Below are positions 61,463 through 64,000 of a stretch of DNA of 64,000 bases, one piece after another. Origin of the DNA: an uncultured Flavobacteriaceae bacterium (lineage in GTDB: Bacteria > Bacteroidota > Bacteroidia > Flavobacteriales > Flavobacteriaceae); the NCBI GenBank assembly GCA_943787295.1, contig CALSLW010000002.1, forward strand, positions 772,189 to 836,188, read 5' to 3'. Position 1 is the stretch's first letter; each line of letters starts with the position of its first letter. Made by a program: the position numbers and the translations under genes. The notes beneath the pieces were generated by a model, which was not told the origin of the DNA, did no database searches, and saw only the letters and a list, made by a program, of their open reading frames with translations.

Positions 61463-61897
61463 TTATGCTACTTGTTTTGTGATTGAATGAAATGGTCTCC
61501 CCAACTTTTTTTGTCCAAGGAGTAACTTGCCAATCGGGCTTTGAGCAGAAATACAATAATAAGTTGTTTTATCGATCTCAAGTGCTGGGATAGAGACAGC
61601 AATATAATAGCTCAATTGATCTGTTTTAACCACAGATCCTATAGTAATTGTTTTTGTTGATACATGGTTTTCTAAAGGGAGTAGTAGTTTGAGCTTCCTT
61701 TCGGTTTCTTTAAGTTGTTCGCCTAGTTTTTCTCTTTCTAGCTGTAGCATTGCGCGACCAGTTTCGTGTTTATCGCCGGCGCTACTTTTACTTTCCGATG
61801 CAAGGGCAACTAAAAGGTCTGATTTCCTTTGATCGAACAAACCTAAGCTGTTGTTGAGGTGGTCAGCGCAATGTTGGAATAGGGTCTTTTTTAGCAT
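61463..61897 (-). CDS. GreA/GreB C-terminal-like protein
   Basis: A 144-residue protein: N-terminal coiled coil with SSAGDKHETGRAMLQLEREKL, then a C-terminal GreA/GreB-like beta domain (TIGSVVKTDQLSYYIAVSI and SPIGKLLLGQK). Flavobacterial relatives are often mislabelled 3-oxoacyl-ACP synthase. Binding to RNA polymerase through the secondary channel is possible from the fold but unproven. ATG 61897 is chosen; the frame is open to 61963 but that overlaps the coupled upstream gene. The start overlaps the upstream stop (ATGCTAA). Confidence 0.8.
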   Translation of the reverse strand: MLKKTLFQHCADHLNNSLGLFDQRKSDLLVALASESKSSAGDKHETGRAMLQLEREKLGEQLKETERKLKLLLPLENHVSTKTITIGSVVKTDQLSYYIAVSIPALEIDKTTYYCISAQSPIGKLLLGQKKLGRPFHSITKQVA

Positions 61898-62430
61898 AAA
61901 GGATGACTTTGTAGCCGCTGAATGCGTTGCCAGACATTTGCTTCGCTTTGATCGACCAGCCATTTTTCATAGGCGTGTAAATCAAAGAGGAGATTAGGAC
62001 AAGTTTTGATTAATTCGAGGCCTTTGGCCAAAAGAGCCGCCTCAGACTGCCCTTGCTTATTTCTAGGGACCAGAATGATATTGTCAAAGCAGCTATTATG
62101 TAAGTTATCGACCATGTCTTCCATGCTTGTTAACCAAAGGGAAATAGGCTGTCTTATATTTCCAATAAACTCTCTTACGAGCTCAATATTCCACTGATTC
62201 ATAAAGGCTACATTACCTAAACCATAGGTTTGCAAAGCATTTACTCCTTTGTAAAACACTGGTTGATTTTCTTTAAAAACCTGCTCACCTTCTACCCTAT
62301 AAAACAGTGCATTATCGCTTAATTCTGGCAAATATTTTTGTACACTACAAGACTGTAATACAAGTATTAGAAGACAAAAATTGAAGTAAAATATTAACTT
62401 AACAATACGATTGAAAAAAATGTGTTTCAT
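61891..62430 (-). pseudogene. shortened GH5-like lipoprotein gene (probable internal deletion)
   Basis: A 179-residue frame from ATG 62430 with a lipobox (LQSC) and the start of a GH5-type glycosidase: FYKGVNALQTYGLGN and NQWNIELVREFIGNIRQP. It then jumps to SMEDMVDNLHNSCFDNIILV and NLLFDLHAYEKWL, which in GH5 proteins come after the catalytic WNEP strand. The WNEP Glu and the later nucleophile strand are missing, and family members have about 350 residues. The frame stays open, suggesting an in-frame deletion plus a lost C-terminus. The start is coupled to the upstream DUF1611 stop (TGATG). A genuine small form cannot be ruled out. Confidence 0.6.
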
Positions 62431-63473
62431 CAAGGGGTTATTGTTTGGATAGCACGACCTAATTTCTCACAACCAAAGCGAATAACGTCTGTTGTGGAAC
62501 AAGCCGTTTCAGCTTCAATTTTTTTTATCATTTCAAGAGCTTCGACTTCACTAAGGGCAGCGGTGTTTAATGCTATGCCCACCACCTTTGCATGTGGATA
62601 GGTACCACAAACATTCACCAAGGCTTCATTTAGCGCAATAAAGTCTTTTAAGGGAGGAATTTTAATGTTTTCTGGGAATTTCAAATGGGTCTTTTCTGCC
62701 CTGTGGCACAAGATCAAGTGAGTGGGGCAACTCCCGCGTATCAAGGGTAAAGTGGCGGTACTACCTGGATGTAAAAGGGAGCCTTGTCCCTCGATCAAGA
62801 TCCATTCTTTTTCGGTTTGAGTTAAAACGGCTTGCTCAACCGCTCCACAGGCTAAATCGACCTTATAGGCATCTAGCGGGATGCCACTACCGGTGAGGGT
62901 AATCCCAATTTGGCCAGTGGCCACAAAACCAGCATTAATCTTCTCTTTTTGTGCCCATTCATGTAATTCTAGGGCAGCGGTCATCTTACCTGCAGCCATA
63001 TCTGTCCCGATAAAAAGGATGCGTTTGCTGGGCAAAGAAGCGGCTTTAGCCGTGGCGATGGGAGGAGTTGATTGGGGGACACGCACATCCCAAATCCATT
63101 GGTTTTTCCCTTGGCATAATCCCTGAAATCTTTCATTGAGTAAGTCATGCAGCCCGTTGACGATAGACATGCCTGCTTGAACGGCAGCTTCGATTAGCAG
63201 CAACCAGTCTTGTGGGATTCTTCCGCCCGAAGGGGAAATCCCTAAGACCAAAACATTCGCTCCTAAGCGGCGACTTTCTTCAATTTGCGCTACAATTGGC
63301 GCCTGACGGGGAATCCCAGTTATTTCTTCTAAGTTTTGCCCAGCGAAATAGGTGTCGACAACGGCAACAATTTCGTTTTTCGCATAGCGTAAAACGCCAA
63401 AGCCCATTTTTCCATAATCGCTTTGTAGGTGCCCTTCCATAAAGAGGGCGATTTTATCAGATGGCAGTAACAT
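62430..63473 (-). CDS. DUF1611 family protein (DgcN-like, D-glutamate N-acetyltransferase candidate)
   Basis: A 347-residue protein with an N-terminal domain of Rossmann type and a C-terminal P-loop-like domain, the DUF1611 layout. Signatures are VVDTYFAGQNLEEITG, LGISPSGGRIPQDW, FIGTDMAAGKMTAALEL (P-loop at GTDMAAGKMT) and GQGSLLHPGS. DgcN proteins of this family acetylate D-glutamate in a pathway with the DgcA epimerase-type enzyme, and an enolase-superfamily gene overlaps this one upstream by 17 bases. In this lineage a peptidoglycan-recycling role is equally likely. Confidence 0.82.
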   Translation of the reverse strand: MLLPSDKIALFMEGHLQSDYGKMGFGVLRYAKNEIVAVVDTYFAGQNLEEITGIPRQAPIVAQIEESRRLGANVLVLGISPSGGRIPQDWLLLIEAAVQAGMSIVNGLHDLLNERFQGLCQGKNQWIWDVRVPQSTPPIATAKAASLPSKRILFIGTDMAAGKMTAALELHEWAQKEKINAGFVATGQIGITLTGSGIPLDAYKVDLACGAVEQAVLTQTEKEWILIEGQGSLLHPGSTATLPLIRGSCPTHLILCHRAEKTHLKFPENIKIPPLKDFIALNEALVNVCGTYPHAKVVGIALNTAALSEVEALEMIKKIEAETACSTTDVIRFGCEKLGRAIQTITP

Positions 63474-64000
63474 TTGTTTCTTTTTTTAGGCTCGCCCCGT
63501 GTCCTATATTGTCTGTCGGGAGAGTAATTCCATTGATTAAAGGGGCACCTTCTGCAGGGTCTGGTGCCAGATTGTAATGGGAGTCGAGATCGACATGGTC
63601 TAAAACACCCGAAAGGGCAGCAGCAGCTGCGATGGAGATAGAAGATTCACTCATACATCCCACCATGGTTTTTAACCCAAAGGCTTTTGCAGTTGCAATA
63701 ATTCTTAGTCCTTCGGTGATTCCGCCGCACTTCATTAATTTAAAATTCACCCCATGAACGGCATGCGCCCAGTCCGGAATATTTTCGGCAAAGCGACAAG
63801 ATTCATCTACATAGATCGGTAATACCGATGCTTTATACAAATCGGGGAGTTCTGCTTCATTGCCTTCTTTTAAGGGTTGTTCGATATAGCTAACGCCTCT
63901 ATCTGCGAGCCACTGACTCATGTGTATGGCCGTAGGCAAGTCCCATCCACCATTAGCATCCACCCTCACTTTTATGTTAAAGTTGGCACAGCTTTTAACC
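63457..64000 (-). CDS. dipeptide epimerase (enolase superfamily), C-terminal part
   Basis: The frame is open to the window edge, so the N-terminal capping part is missing; about 180 residues are visible. The metal ligands of the muconate-lactonizing/dipeptide-epimerase group are present: Asp in VRVDANGG, Glu in YIEQPL and Asp in YVDES, plus the catalytic Lys in NFKLMKCGG. These enzymes epimerise L-Ala-D/L-Glu and similar dipeptides in peptidoglycan recycling; related DgcA acts on N-acetyl-glutamate. It overlaps the DUF1611 gene by 17 bases, so the two are coupled. Confidence 0.88.
   Translation of the reverse strand, partial: VKSCANFNIKVRVDANGGWDLPTAIHMSQWLADRGVSYIEQPLKEGNEAELPDLYKASVLPIYVDESCRFAENIPDWAHAVHGVNFKLMKCGGITEGLRIIATAKAFGLKTMVGCMSESSISIAAAAALSGVLDHVDLDSHYNLAPDPAEGAPLINGITLPTDNIGHGASLKKETNVTAI

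Overview
The window is chromosomal DNA from a marine-type member of the Bacteroidota, class Flavobacteriia. Four lines of evidence support this. First, there are lineage-restricted families: DUF4837, DUF6341, DUF6427, DUF5687, DUF6168, DUF4292, and a SprE/PorW component of the type IX secretion and gliding machinery. Second, the F-ATPase operon lacks the beta and epsilon genes, which sit elsewhere in this phylum. Third, many genes are preceded by the Bacteroidota -7 promoter element TAnnTTTG and have weak or no Shine-Dalgarno sequence. Fourth, the DNA is AT-rich with A/T-biased third codon positions. Family names here come from recognising the translations; no search was run.

Layout. 0-13 kb: the end of mnmG, a methyltransferase whose start codon overlaps a parS-like palindrome, holB, pgk, a DUF4837 lipoprotein, tatA, then a long plus-strand run (M23 peptidase, GH3-type adenylating enzyme, dTDP-rhamnose genes rfbBACD, glycosyltransferase) and purD. 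13-20 kb: small membrane proteins, a ferredoxin-type reductase, a two-gene ABC exporter and sprE/porW. 20-26 kb: bactofilin, the F-ATPase operon atpZ-DUF6168-atpBEFHAG and a strong terminator. 26-35 kb: a GH18 lipoprotein cut off from its C-terminal chitin-binding module by an amber codon, manA, an SdpI-like protein, a metallo-beta-lactamase-fold enzyme and an envelope operon (dut, nucleotidyltransferase, DUF4292, EnvC-like). 35-41 kb: housekeeping genes dprA, trpS, plsC and recA. 41-57 kb: metabolic and secreted enzymes, including an M20/M24 peptidase pair divergent from a large beta-propeller protein, a secreted nuclease, a GH13 alpha-glucosidase and an old-yellow-enzyme/FadH-like reductase. 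57-58 kb: two adjacent broken genes. 58-61 kb: a four-gene cupin/SDR/DUF2490/PLP-decarboxylase operon. 61-64 kb: a translationally coupled minus-strand operon with a dipeptide epimerase (cut by the window end), a DUF1611/DgcN-like protein, a shortened GH5-like lipoprotein and a GreA-like protein.

The genes mostly serve envelope building (rhamnose sugars, M23 enzymes, lipoproteins, type IX secretion), energy (F-ATPase, Pgk), DNA maintenance (HolB, RecA, DprA) and polymer or peptide scavenging. No tRNA, rRNA, insertion sequence, prophage or CRISPR array was seen, and no gene-free stretch exceeds 300 bases. I did not find a clear multi-gene novel system. The most interesting signals are hairpins isolating atpE inside its operon, the parS-like site, a 43-residue membrane microprotein with its own promoter, and several decaying genes at 27.5, 57-58 and 62 kb.
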